A stretch of 64,000 nucleotides of DNA from an uncultured Flavobacteriales bacterium (lineage in GTDB: Bacteria > Bacteroidota > Bacteroidia > CAIKAF01), in assembly GCA_903825395.1 (NCBI GenBank), contig CAIKAF010000029.1:1-64000 (forward strand), in the 5' to 3' direction. The notes below the pieces were generated by a model that saw only the letters and a list, made by a program, of their open reading frames with translations, searched no databases and was not told where the DNA came from. The position numbers were made by a program, and so were the translations under genes. Shown one piece after another: positions 43,303 through 51,759 of this stretch (positions are counted from its first letter, which is position 1; every line of letters begins with the position of its first letter).

Positions 43303-44532
43303 TCAGTGGTGAGGATGGTATTTTTCGTGCACCTCAAAAAAGGGATGTTCGCCCGGAAAAGAAGGCTTAGGCAGTTCCGGCATATCATACTGCAATAACT
43401 TGTTCAACAGGGATTCCCGAACGAAAGCAACAGCTTCAGTAGCCGATTTGCCTTCGGCATTTGTGAGGACCACCACGCCAATATCAATGTCGGGAAAAAG
43501 GGAAACATGGCAATAGAAATTGCCTGCGCTGCCGTCGTGGGTAGATATTCGAGTGGCAGGATCGCGTCGGTTTAACCAACCCATTCCAAAGGTTTTTCGG
43601 CCAAAATGGATAAACTCATAGGTTTTTTTAGACATATCGGCGTTTTTACCTTTCAAACCACGCAATTGATGCTTTAGAAACAAGGTGTAATCCCAAAGTG
43701 GCATACTGATATCGCCAGCCGAAGCCAGCCAAATTGGAAGCTGATACGTTGTTGAGGGAGGGACGGGGCTAAAAAACGGACTTTTTGCATCGGTTTTCCA
43801 ATGCCCCCAAGGTTGGGCTGGGCTGATTCGGTTCGGCCAACCAATGGCATAGCGCAAGCCCAATCCTTTCTTAATGTATATATCCAATAACTGATTGAAG
43901 CTTTTGCCTGTGGCATATTCCATCATAAACGTTGCCAGGGCATAGCCTCCATTGGAATAGTGAATTCCAGAATCCAGTGGAGTTTTCGATAACAGCCATA
44001 GCGCGAATTTCGCTCGTTTTTGAAGGGCATTTCCTTTAAATGGGGGAATGGATTGGAAATCGGCCGGACGGGCAAGCTCGGCTACCTGAGCTCGATGGCT
44101 AAGTAAATCTGCCAAGGTGAAATTGGGGTAGCCGGGATGAGCTCTTTTTTTAAGTGCGGGAAACAAATCGAAAAAGGAGGTATTCCAACTTAGTTTCCCG
44201 GCTTCAACCAATCGGCCTGCAATGTATGAGGTAATACCCATGGAGTTGCCGCCCAAATGAAAATAGTTTTGTTCATTGATTAGATTGCCATTGGGCCATT
44301 TGTGGAGGCCCTCAAGTCGAACAGCCAACAACGTATCGCTGCGAAAAAGACCCGCACCAATAGCCGGAACCGGGAAGGCCCGATAGGTGTGGCCAATGGT
44401 TCGTTTAAGATGCGTAGTGTCGGTTAAAATGGCTTTCCACTGAATGGGGTCTTGTGCAAAAGTCCCTTTGACCAAACACATTAAAATGGCCAAGGCAAAC
44501 AGGGGATAACGGATAATTTTTTTTAGAGGCAT
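43303..44532 (-). CDS. Beta-lactamase-fold protein lacking the catalytic Ser-x-x-Lys
   Basis: This 409-residue exported protein has a signal peptide of about 26 residues (MPLKKIIRYPLFALAILMCL, ending TFAQ) and the class C beta-lactamase/serine hydrolase fold. YSN (192-194), HDG (332-334) and the helix GRLVEAGKLSW are present. The nucleophile motif is altered: where relatives have FHLGSNTK, this has FHLGGNSM, so the Ser is Gly95 and the Lys is Met98. It is probably a non-catalytic homologue. The start at 44532 is chosen because longer in-frame versions run through the divergent tRNA gene. Confidence 0.8.
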   Translation of the reverse strand: MPLKKIIRYPLFALAILMCLVKGTFAQDPIQWKAILTDTTHLKRTIGHTYRAFPVPAIGAGLFRSDTLLAVRLEGLHKWPNGNLINEQNYFHLGGNSMGITSYIAGRLVEAGKLSWNTSFFDLFPALKKRAHPGYPNFTLADLLSHRAQVAELARPADFQSIPPFKGNALQKRAKFALWLLSKTPLDSGIHYSNGGYALATFMMEYATGKSFNQLLDIYIKKGLGLRYAIGWPNRISPAQPWGHWKTDAKSPFFSPVPPSTTYQLPIWLASAGDISMPLWDYTLFLKHQLRGLKGKNADMSKKTYEFIHFGRKTFGMGWLNRRDPATRISTHDGSAGNFYCHVSLFPDIDIGVVVLTNAEGKSATEAVAFVRESLLNKLLQYDMPELPKPSFPGEHPFFEVHEKYHPHH

Positions 44533-44552
44533 AAACAAAAGTAAAGATATTT

Positions 44553-44560
44553 TACCTTTG
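44553..44560 (+). promoter_or_regulatory. -7 box of tRNA-Leu
   Basis: TACCTTTG is a perfect TAnnTTTG box 10 bp before the mature 5' end of the tRNA at 44571. Confidence 0.65.
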
Positions 44561-44570
44561 AAATCGAATT

Positions 44571-44652
44571 GCCGAAGTGGTGAAATTGGTAGACACGCAC
44601 GTTTCAGAGGCGTGTGTCGCAAGACGTGCCGGTTCGAGTCCGGCCTTCGGCA
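44571..44652 (+). tRNA. tRNA-Leu (anticodon CAG)
   Basis: This 82-base class II tRNA folds fully. The acceptor stem is GCCGAAG/CTTCGGC with discriminator A. The D stem is GTG/CAC with AAATTGGTAGA in the loop. The anticodon stem is CACGT/GCGTG with loop TTCAGAG. The long variable arm has the hairpin GTC-GCAA-GAC. The T stem is GCCGG/CCGGC with TTCGAGT. The anticodon CAG reads the leucine codon CUG. The 3' CCA is not encoded. Confidence 0.97.
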
Positions 44653-44653
44653 C

Positions 44654-44678
44654 AAAAGAGGCTTTCGGGCCTCTTTTT
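44654..44678 (+). terminator. Terminator of tRNA-Leu
   Basis: AAAAGAGGC and GCCTCTTTTT form a stem around TTTCGG with a T-run, beginning two bases after the tRNA. The tRNA is a monocistronic unit. Confidence 0.85.
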
Positions 44679-44721
44679 GATTAAACTGATAAATCTCATA
44701 ATCTTTAATACCTGAATACAT

Positions 44722-44729
44722 TACTTTTG
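44722..44729 (+). promoter_or_regulatory. -7 box of the universal stress protein gene
   Basis: TACTTTTG matches TAnnTTTG and lies 18 bp before the ATG at 44748. The in-frame TTG at 44727 falls inside the box and is not a credible start. Confidence 0.5.
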
Positions 44730-44747
44730 TTTTACAAACCTAATGCC

Positions 44748-45626
44748 ATGCTAAGTAAACAACACCAAGATTTAATTGTAGTTCCTTACGATTTTACCCC
44801 AGAAGCCGATTCGGCTGTGAACCATGCCTCCTCTATGGCAAAGGTGGGCAAGGATAAGGTAGCTTTGATTCATATTTTGAACAGCGAAAGCCGCTTTAAC
44901 ATTAAGAAAAAAGGGATAACTGAGGTTCAGCTTCGGGATAAACTGGCTCAAATTTGCGTGGAAAATACCAACAGCCATGGAGTGGAAACTGTTTTTGAAA
45001 TTCGTGAAGGCAGCATTTTTACTTCCATTAGTGATTATGTGAACGAAGAAAAGGCCGATTTAGTGGTGTTGGGAACCCATGGAGTGTATGGGATGCAGCG
45101 CTTTTTAGGAGCGGATGTTTTACGCATATTGCAGGGTTGTCATGCCCCCGGCATTGTGGTGCAAATGAAAGCCCCAGATGCGGATGGTTATTCTTCCATC
45201 GTTGTGCCCATCGATGAAAATAAATTTGGGAAGAACAAACTCGCGTATGCTTCTGCCGTTGCCAAATACTTTGATGCCTCCATCTGCATATATGCCGACT
45301 ACTCTTCAGATAAAGCCTTATCGGCTACGATTGCCAATAATGTTCGCTTTGCGAAGGAACTGTTCGAAAAGAACGGAGTGAAGGTCACTGTTGTGCAGCA
45401 TGAAGAAGCTAAAGGTGATTTTCCAAAGGCTGTAGTGCGCCATGCAACCGCCATTTCAGCCGATTTAATTGTCATTTCTTCCCGTCCCGATGAGGTCAAT
45501 ATTGTTGATTTGTTTTTCGGACGCACTGAAGAAGAATTGATTAATAATGAGGCTATGATTCCAGTGATGTGCGTAAATCCACACCAGGATCTGTCTCATT
45601 TGAATACCAACGTATTCAGCTGGTAA
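44748..45626 (+). CDS. Tandem-domain universal stress protein
   Basis: This is a 292-residue cytoplasmic protein with two UspA domains. The first begins LIVVPYDFTPEADSAVNHA and ends with the nucleotide-loop pattern VVLGTHGVYGMQRFLGADVL. The second begins SIVVPIDENKFGKNKLAYA and ends ISADLIVISSRPDEVNIVDL, where the glycine-rich ATP-binding loop is lost. Usp proteins are linked to stress survival; the exact role is unknown. Its stop codon shares one base with the next gene's start (TAATG), so the acyltransferase gene is in the same operon. Confidence 0.88.
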   Translation: MLSKQHQDLIVVPYDFTPEADSAVNHASSMAKVGKDKVALIHILNSESRFNIKKKGITEVQLRDKLAQICVENTNSHGVETVFEIREGSIFTSISDYVNEEKADLVVLGTHGVYGMQRFLGADVLRILQGCHAPGIVVQMKAPDADGYSSIVVPIDENKFGKNKLAYASAVAKYFDASICIYADYSSDKALSATIANNVRFAKELFEKNGVKVTVVQHEEAKGDFPKAVVRHATAISADLIVISSRPDEVNIVDLFFGRTEEELINNEAMIPVMCVNPHQDLSHLNTNVFSW

Positions 45627-46513
45627 TGAAGGAGCTCGGGCAGGGGGCAACCTACCTCTTGTTCCGCTTTTTTTTAGCGCAGGCTTGGCTTGTTTCTCGA
45701 ATTCCCGGAATTCGGTACGGTCTTGCTCTGCTTATTTCAAATGTGTTCGGCTACCGCAAAAAAGTGGTTACTTCGAATTTGAAACGGGCTTTTCCGCAGG
45801 CTTCAGAGGACGAAATTCAGGTCATTAGGGGCAAATTCTACAGTTATTTTTCAGGACTATTCCTTGAGCATCTTCAGGGGAAAGGGAAAGGCAAGGATGA
45901 ATGGAAAAGGCTTGTTCTATTTCCTGAAAATAACCTGTTGGAGCAATATGCATTAGCAGGTAAGACCTGCTTCGTTTTAATGGGGCATACAGGGAACTGG
46001 GAATGGGCAGGGTTGCGGGCTTCATTTGTTGAGGGGCTTAAAATGGCAACGGTCTATAAGCCCCAACGCAATCGAAGAATCACGGATTTTTTGGTCCGGC
46101 AACGCTCTACATTTGGAATGCAGCAGGTACCTATGAATGAGGTGGCTCGATTTGTTTTAACAACCAAAGAACCCTACGCTTTAACGTTTCTGGCTGATCA
46201 AAGTGGACCCCAATCCAGTCCATTTTATGCGGATTTTTTTGGATGCAATACCAGCTTTTTTGGGGGCTGGGCCAGTTTGGCTGTAAAATACCGCATTCCA
46301 ATCTTGTATGCCGGGGTGCATTCTTGTCCAAGTCCGCACAAGTATCGGGTTGATTTTAAGTGTATGTGGGATGGAAGCACTGAGGTAGAGCCTCAGGCTC
46401 TCGTTCAAGACTTTGCTAGAATGCTTGAAGCCGATATCTGCCAACATCCTTCTGAGTGGCTCTGGAGCCATAAACGCTGGAAGTGGATTAAGCCCAAAAA
46501 TACTCAGGATTAA
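45626..46513 (+). CDS. LpxL/HtrB-type lysophospholipid acyltransferase
   Basis: This is a 295-residue membrane-associated acyltransferase of the lipid A late-acyltransferase family, with an N-terminal membrane helix (YLLFRFFLAQAWLVSRI). The catalytic motif is GHTGNWEWAGL, an H-x4-E/D arrangement. It is followed by ATVYKPQRNRRI, FLADQSGPQSSPFYADFFG and the terminal EWLWSHKRWKW typical of LpxL/HtrB. It would add a secondary acyl chain to lipid A or another envelope lipid. The start overlaps the preceding stop by one base. Confidence 0.88.
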   Translation: MKELGQGATYLLFRFFLAQAWLVSRIPGIRYGLALLISNVFGYRKKVVTSNLKRAFPQASEDEIQVIRGKFYSYFSGLFLEHLQGKGKGKDEWKRLVLFPENNLLEQYALAGKTCFVLMGHTGNWEWAGLRASFVEGLKMATVYKPQRNRRITDFLVRQRSTFGMQQVPMNEVARFVLTTKEPYALTFLADQSGPQSSPFYADFFGCNTSFFGGWASLAVKYRIPILYAGVHSCPSPHKYRVDFKCMWDGSTEVEPQALVQDFARMLEADICQHPSEWLWSHKRWKWIKPKNTQD

Positions 46514-46609
46514 TTCAGATTTACATGAATTTTGGGCTCGATATTGAACCAATCGCTTGCCTTTGGGGTTAATGATTCGTTAAAAGCCATTCATTCTGCA
46601 TCAATTATT

Positions 46610-46617
46610 TAACTTTG
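46610..46617 (+). promoter_or_regulatory. -7 box of the thioredoxin-like protein gene
   Basis: TAACTTTG is a perfect TAnnTTTG box 31 bp before the ATG at 46649. Confidence 0.55.
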
Positions 46618-46648
46618 AATGTTAAACCACTTTGAAAACAAGAAAAAC

Positions 46649-48154
46649 ATGAAAAACCTGAAGGCCAGCATCGGATTGACATTTCTTTTATCGTGCTTTT
46701 TTACATTGAATTCAGTAACTGCCCAGGAATCCTTTCCGGAATATTCCTTCAAATTTAAAATTAAAGGCCTGAAGGATACTGTAGCCTATCTTGGATTTCA
46801 CATGGGGGAAAAGAAATACGTACGCGATACCTGTCGTGTCAATTCTAAAGGAGAAGTAGAATTCTCACATTTAACCCGCAAAGGTGCTACCGATGTATTG
46901 AAAGGTGGAATTTATTTGTTCGTACTGCCCAATATGCAATGGTTTGAATTTGTGGTGGCCGAGCCCAGTTTGTACATCGAAACCGATACGGCTAATTTTG
47001 TTGAAAACGCCGTTATAAAAAATAGCCTAGAGAACACCCTGTGGTTTGACTACTTAAGGTTTGTTTCAAAAGTGCAAAAGAAAGTCCAGCCCATGCAAAA
47101 TCAATTGAATGGCATGGACAAAGAAGACCCGGCCCGCAAAGAACTTGAGGCCAAATTGAAAGAAGAAAATAAGGTGATGATCGATTACCGCCACAACACC
47201 ATTTCTAAATATCCCAAGGCCTTTGTGAGCAGCATTTTTCGGGCAATGGAAGAACCGGAAATCCCAGCCGATATTATGGCCAAAGCCCAAAGCAAGGAAA
47301 ATGAAAACGGTCCCTATTGGTACTTACGCAATCATTATTTCGACCGCTTTGACTTAACCGATTCCAGAATTTTACGCACGCCCATATTTGAGCCAAAGCT
47401 GACCTACTATTTTGAAAAATTGCTGCCTCAATTGGCCGACTCATTGCTGCCCGAAGCCATTTCAATGATCAAAAAGGTGGAGAATAATCCTGAAATGTTC
47501 AAGTTCGTAGTGCATTCGTTAACCTACATGTTTGAGCGTTCAAACATCATGTGCATGGACAAGGCCTTTGTTCAAATGGTAAATACCTATTATAAAACCG
47601 GTCGGGCAGTTTGGTTGGATACTGCGACTTTGAATAAAGTGGTAGAGCGGGCCCGAAAACTGGAACCACTTTTGTGCAAAGAACGGGTCCCCAATATTAT
47701 TTTACCCGATACAGGAGGGGTTTGGCATAACCTCTATGCCCAAAATTACGATTACACGGTGTTGTATTTTTGGGATGCCACTTGTGGCCACTGCAAAAAA
47801 ACCACTCCCAAATTGCAAACCCTGTACAAAGAGTTCTTAGAGCCCAACCGAATTGGATTGTTTACCGTGGAAGGAGAAGTGGATACCAAGGAATGGAAGA
47901 AATTCTTAAAAGAACACAACCTGACCTTTATCTCGGTTTCTGACAATCCCGAAATCCGCGAAAAGCCTGAATCTGTAGTGCCTTTAAAAACCGATTTAAA
48001 CAGCCTTAATTTTAGAAACATCTACGATTTGTCTTCCTATCCGGTAGTGTATGTGTTGGACAAAGACAAAACCATCATCGCCAAAAAATTAGGAGTAGAA
48101 CAACTTCAGGATTTTTTGGAGAAGCGCATGGAATTGGATAAGAAGGCCAAATAA
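46649..48154 (+). CDS. Exported thioredoxin-like protein with N-terminal DUF4369-like domain
   Basis: This 501-residue protein has a signal peptide of about 25 residues (MKNLKASIGLTFLLSCFF, ending VTAQ). A beta-rich N-terminal domain (YSFKFKIKGLKDTVAYLGFH) is of the type found ahead of Bacteroidota thiol-disulfide proteins, and a long helical middle follows. The C-terminal thioredoxin fold has the active site FWDATCGHCKKTTP and the cis-proline region SSYPVVYVLD. It probably acts in the periplasm as a TlpA/ResA-like reductase. An earlier in-frame ATG at 46619 would add 10 residues. ppk1 follows after 37 bp. Confidence 0.82.
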   Translation: MKNLKASIGLTFLLSCFFTLNSVTAQESFPEYSFKFKIKGLKDTVAYLGFHMGEKKYVRDTCRVNSKGEVEFSHLTRKGATDVLKGGIYLFVLPNMQWFEFVVAEPSLYIETDTANFVENAVIKNSLENTLWFDYLRFVSKVQKKVQPMQNQLNGMDKEDPARKELEAKLKEENKVMIDYRHNTISKYPKAFVSSIFRAMEEPEIPADIMAKAQSKENENGPYWYLRNHYFDRFDLTDSRILRTPIFEPKLTYYFEKLLPQLADSLLPEAISMIKKVENNPEMFKFVVHSLTYMFERSNIMCMDKAFVQMVNTYYKTGRAVWLDTATLNKVVERARKLEPLLCKERVPNIILPDTGGVWHNLYAQNYDYTVLYFWDATCGHCKKTTPKLQTLYKEFLEPNRIGLFTVEGEVDTKEWKKFLKEHNLTFISVSDNPEIREKPESVVPLKTDLNSLNFRNIYDLSSYPVVYVLDKDKTIIAKKLGVEQLQDFLEKRMELDKKAK

Positions 48155-48191
48155 AACAGATTCGCTGCTCATTAACCCAAAATGATGAACA

Positions 48192-50219
48192 ATGGCAGGG
48201 GCATTATTTGATCGTGACCTGTCTTGGCTGACCTTTAACCTCCGGGTTCTGGAAGAAGCGGCAGACCCCTCCGTTCCTTTGTTTGAACGCATTAAATTTC
48301 TGGCCATTTACAGTTCAAACTTGGATGAGTTTTTTCGGGTTCGGGTGGCTTCTTTACAAGCAATTTGTTCCGATTCAGATGAAGAAAGCAAAGCATTGCT
48401 CGAAGAAATTTACCGAATGGTGCAAAGCCAGCAGGAGCAGTTTGGAAAAATCTTTTCTCAACAGATTATTCCCCTCTTAAAAGATGAAGGAATCCGCTTG
48501 AATTTAAGTGGAGACATTCCCAGTTCTTGGTCAACCGAAGTACGTAGGTATTTTATGGACCAGGTGGTGCATGAACTTCATCCTACGCTGCTCAAAAAAA
48601 GCATGGTGCGGCCGTTTCTATCCAACGGTTCTATCCACCTGTTGGTTGAACTTCATTCGCGCCGCCCCCTAAAAAATTCAGCCTCTGTTCGGAAACCCAA
48701 GTATGCTTTGTTGGCCATTCCAGACGGGCTACCCCGGTTTTTTCAGCGCGCCGATGGACATGGAGGCTATGATGTGTTGTTTTTAGATGATGTAATTCGG
48801 GCGAACCTAGCCCTTCTTTTTCCGGGATATTCTATTGTCCATGTACATTCATTTAAGGTTTCGCGAAGCGCAGATCTTGGAATTGAAGACGAGTTTGAGG
48901 GAAACCTGGTGGATAAAATTCGCAATAGCCTAAGCAAAAGAAAGGAAGGAATTCCAAGCCGCTTTTTGTACGACGAGAAGATGCCAATCGGAATGTTGAA
49001 TTTTATGGTTCAGTATTTTGGTTTGGGCAATGGGGAACCCATACCGGGAGGTCGATATCACCGGTTTTCTGATTTTTTCAGTTTCCCGAATCCATTCAGT
49101 CCTAGGCTAGAACGGCCATTTCCTCAGCCATTAAACATTCCGGGATTGGATGCCTTCAGCACCATGTTCGAGGCCATTAAACACCGCGATTGGTTGCTGC
49201 ATTTTCCATACCAAAGCTACGATTACGTGGTGGAGTTTTTCAACCAGGCCGCTTTTGACCCTAAGGTAGTTGAAATCAAAGCCACCCAATATCGGGTTGC
49301 ACAAAACTCATCCATCGTTCAGGCTTTGATAAATGCGGCACGAAATGGGAAAAAAGTAACTGTTTTTGTGGAAGTTAAAGCCCGGTTTGACGAAGAATTA
49401 AATTTGATTTCCGCTCAAAAAATGGAACAGGCCGGAGTACGGATAATTTATTCCTTGCCCGGATTGAAGGTCCACGCCAAGGTATGCCTGGTGACGCGCA
49501 AAAGCCGCAATAAAAAGCGCTTGCGCAGCTATGCTTATGTGTCAACAGGGAATTTCAACGAAAAAACAGCCCGGATTTATTCCGATCAAGGCTATTTTAC
49601 ATCAAATTCTGAAGTGTGTTCGGAACTGGAACACCTGTTCAAAGAACTCCATAAACCCACAGGGGTTTGGCCTTTTAAGCACATCCTAGTGGCGCGCTAC
49701 AATTTAGTGCCAGACCTTAAACGGCAGATTGATGTTGAAATTTCAAACGCAATGCAAGGCAATCCGGCAAGCATTTATTTAAAAATGAATAATTTGGAAG
49801 AGGAGGGCATGATTCACCACCTGCAGCTTGCCGCAGATGCCGGCGTTCAGGTGCGGGTAATGGTGCGGAGCATTTGCCGACTGAAGCCAAACGGCATCGA
49901 AGTGCGACGAATTGTAGATAAGTACCTTGAACATGCCCGCATTTTCTGCTTTGAAAATGGGGGAAATCCCCGTGTGCTGATGGGCAGCGCAGATTGGATG
50001 GGGCGAAACTTATTCAACAGAATCGAATTGGTTATCGAGGTGAAAGATCAGCAATGGAAAGAGCAATTGCTGGAATTTATGGAAATTCAATGGAAGGACA
50101 ACCTCTCTGCGCGTAGGCTCTTACCCAATATGAGTTCAGAACGAATTCCAATGCAGGGCGAGGCCATTCGGGCTCAAACTGCCTTTTACGACTTCTTGCG
50201 CGACTCAAATGCGAACTAG
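48192..50219 (+). CDS. ppk1: Polyphosphate kinase 1
   Basis: This 675-residue enzyme makes inorganic polyphosphate from ATP. It shows the N-terminal DRDLSWLTFNLRVLEEA and the SSNLDEFFRVRVA helix. The two phospholipase D-like catalytic domains include FNQAAFDPKVVEIKATQYR, GLKVHAKVCLVTR with the phosphorylated His, YVSTGNFNEKTARIYSD, and the later RSICRLKPN and MGSADWMGRNLFNRIE. The length is normal and all landmarks are intact. It follows the thioredoxin-like gene by 37 bp, possibly on the same transcript. Confidence 0.95.
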   Translation: MAGALFDRDLSWLTFNLRVLEEAADPSVPLFERIKFLAIYSSNLDEFFRVRVASLQAICSDSDEESKALLEEIYRMVQSQQEQFGKIFSQQIIPLLKDEGIRLNLSGDIPSSWSTEVRRYFMDQVVHELHPTLLKKSMVRPFLSNGSIHLLVELHSRRPLKNSASVRKPKYALLAIPDGLPRFFQRADGHGGYDVLFLDDVIRANLALLFPGYSIVHVHSFKVSRSADLGIEDEFEGNLVDKIRNSLSKRKEGIPSRFLYDEKMPIGMLNFMVQYFGLGNGEPIPGGRYHRFSDFFSFPNPFSPRLERPFPQPLNIPGLDAFSTMFEAIKHRDWLLHFPYQSYDYVVEFFNQAAFDPKVVEIKATQYRVAQNSSIVQALINAARNGKKVTVFVEVKARFDEELNLISAQKMEQAGVRIIYSLPGLKVHAKVCLVTRKSRNKKRLRSYAYVSTGNFNEKTARIYSDQGYFTSNSEVCSELEHLFKELHKPTGVWPFKHILVARYNLVPDLKRQIDVEISNAMQGNPASIYLKMNNLEEEGMIHHLQLAADAGVQVRVMVRSICRLKPNGIEVRRIVDKYLEHARIFCFENGGNPRVLMGSADWMGRNLFNRIELVIEVKDQQWKEQLLEFMEIQWKDNLSARRLLPNMSSERIPMQGEAIRAQTAFYDFLRDSNAN

Positions 50220-50360
50220 GATTGTTCATTTTTAATTGGCATTCAGCCAGCCCCAATTGAAACTTCACAACAATGGCAGTTTTTGGGCATTTATACGCTC
50301 AAAATTTTCCTGTATTCCGCACATTACCAAGCTCGGATTTGACAATGGCATCAAAAAGTA

Positions 50361-50368
50361 TATTTTTG
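50361..50368 (+). promoter_or_regulatory. -7 box of the TPR protein-ribH unit
   Basis: TATTTTTG is a perfect TAnnTTTG box 25 bp before the ATG at 50394. Confidence 0.5.
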
Positions 50369-50393
50369 TACCCTTATATTAAGACTACAGACC

Positions 50394-51071
50394 ATGGTAG
50401 AAGAATTCGAAGAAGTAAAAAAAACAAAGTCATTTGATGCTGAGGCTTGGTTTCGCAAGCATCAGAAAGTGGTTCTTGGAGCCTTGTTGGTTTTGGCCTT
50501 AGGTCTGGGCGCGTATTTGTACACCCGTGATGGAGCTGAAGACCCCGAAGAAATCGCCGCCGCAGAATCCTTGTTCATGGCCGAACATTATTTTGGTCAG
50601 GATTCTCTGGAAGTTGCTCTTAAAGGCAGGGCCGGAGATTTTGAAGGCTTTGAATCCTTGGCCGCTAGCCGGCAAGGAACCGACGCTGGAAATGTAGCAA
50701 ATCTGTATGCCGGACTTTGCCATTTGAATTTGGGGAATTTTCAAAAGGCCATTGATTATTTGCAAGCCTATAAAGGTAAAGATCAGGTTCTTTCTTCTAT
50801 GGCTATTGGTTGTCAAGGCGATGCCCAATGGGAACTTGGAAAGGCCCAAGAAGCAGCTGATTTGTATGTGAAAGCAGCTCGCAATTCTAAGAACAGGTTC
50901 ACCGCTCCAATGTACCTTGAAAAGGCCGCTTTGGTTTATGAGTTGGAGTTGAAAAACACGGAGAAAGCCATTGAATTGTACACTGAAATACGCGATAATT
51001 TCTACACCTCGTTTCAAGGCAGCAACAGCGAAAAGCAATTGCTTCGCCTAACTACCGCCCAAGGGCTTTAA
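50394..51071 (+). CDS. Membrane-anchored tetratricopeptide repeat protein
   Basis: This 225-residue protein has one N-terminal membrane helix (VVLGALLVLALGLGAYLY, residues 26-43) after a charged cytoplasmic segment. The outer part contains TPR-like helical pairs: NVANLYAGLCHLNLGNFQKA, SSMAIGCQGDAQWELGKA and FTAPMYLEKAALVYE. The layout resembles YfgM/Tol-Pal-adjacent TPR proteins that act as scaffolds in the envelope; the partner is unknown. ribH starts 4 bp after its stop, an arrangement that implies co-transcription but no obvious functional link. Confidence 0.78.
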   Translation: MVEEFEEVKKTKSFDAEAWFRKHQKVVLGALLVLALGLGAYLYTRDGAEDPEEIAAAESLFMAEHYFGQDSLEVALKGRAGDFEGFESLAASRQGTDAGNVANLYAGLCHLNLGNFQKAIDYLQAYKGKDQVLSSMAIGCQGDAQWELGKAQEAADLYVKAARNSKNRFTAPMYLEKAALVYELELKNTEKAIELYTEIRDNFYTSFQGSNSEKQLLRLTTAQGL

Positions 51072-51075
51072 TGCC

Positions 51076-51570
51076 ATGTCGTCTGCTGGTAAAAACCTTT
51101 CAGATGTAGCTGGAATTGCAAGCAATTTCAATACCCAGCATCTCAAAATTGGTATTGTTCAGGCCGTTTGGAATTCTGAAATTACCGGAAAATTACTGCA
51201 GGGAGCCCAAGATCATCTTCTTGAGCAAGGAATTCAGCCATCACAAATCACCTCAGTTCAGGTTTCCGGAGCTATGGAGTTGCCCCTGGCTGCCCAGTGG
51301 CTTTTGGAAAAAACCGATGCTGTGATGGTGCTTGGCTGTGTGATTCGCGGCGGAACGCCCCATTTTGAGTATGTGTGTCAAGGCACAACTCAGGGGGTAA
51401 TGCAGGTTCAATTGCACAGCCAAAAGCCCGTCATTTACGGTTTACTTACCGTGAATACGGAGCAGGAGGCCTTCGATCGTGCGGGTGGAATTCACGGAAA
51501 TAAGGGTACCGAAGCCGCGGCAACTCTGCTGCATCAAATGCAGCTGAAGCAGCACATCGATCAATTGTAA
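51076..51570 (+). CDS. ribH: 6,7-dimethyl-8-ribityllumazine synthase
   Basis: This 164-residue enzyme of riboflavin synthesis condenses 5-amino-6-ribitylaminouracil with dihydroxybutanone phosphate and usually forms icosahedral or pentameric shells. It shows IGIVQAVWNSEITGKLLQGA, VQVSGAMELPLAAQWL, VMVLGCVIRGGTPHFEYVC with the catalytic His, and PVIYGLLTVNTEQEAFDRAGG. An N-terminal extension of about 20 residues is usual. It follows the TPR gene by 4 bp. A family-A repeat begins 20 bp after the stop. Confidence 0.95.
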   Translation: MSSAGKNLSDVAGIASNFNTQHLKIGIVQAVWNSEITGKLLQGAQDHLLEQGIQPSQITSVQVSGAMELPLAAQWLLEKTDAVMVLGCVIRGGTPHFEYVCQGTTQGVMQVQLHSQKPVIYGLLTVNTEQEAFDRAGGIHGNKGTEAAATLLHQMQLKQHIDQL

Positions 51571-51590
51571 TTTTTAGATTTTTGTTTTTG

Positions 51591-51732
51591 GGGCGGCGGC
51601 CGGGCTTTCACGCGTAGTCCGCGGCTACAGGTCTAGCTGCCTGCGGGTTTACGGGGGCTCACAAGCTCGCCTCCGCACCTCGCGGCAGCTTGACCTGCAG
51701 CCTTGCGGGCAACGCTGTTCAATCCCTGCCGC
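51591..51732 (+). repeat. Family-A structured intergenic element, copy 6
   Basis: This 142-bp element starts 20 bp after the ribH stop in the sense direction. GCGGC pairs with GCCGC at the base. GCGTAGTCCGC pairs with GCGGGCAACGC. The specific arm GGCTACAGGTCTAGCTGCC pairs with GGCAGCTTGACCTGCAGCC. The tip GGCTCACAAGCTCGCC has two compensating changes from the common GGCTCCCAAGGTCGCC. Confidence 0.88.
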
Positions 51733-51759
51733 TCAAACCCAAAACGCCTCAAAACCAGA

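Noticed and set aside
44533-44721. N-terminal extension of the hydrolase-like protein
   Set aside because: It reads antisense through tRNA-Leu and its promoter. The signal peptide begins at 44532.
51591-51732. Family-A elements as tRNA-like RNAs
   Set aside because: GTTCAATCCC looks like a T-loop and the base resembles an acceptor stem, but there is no complementary T stem and the pairing is one continuous long hairpin.
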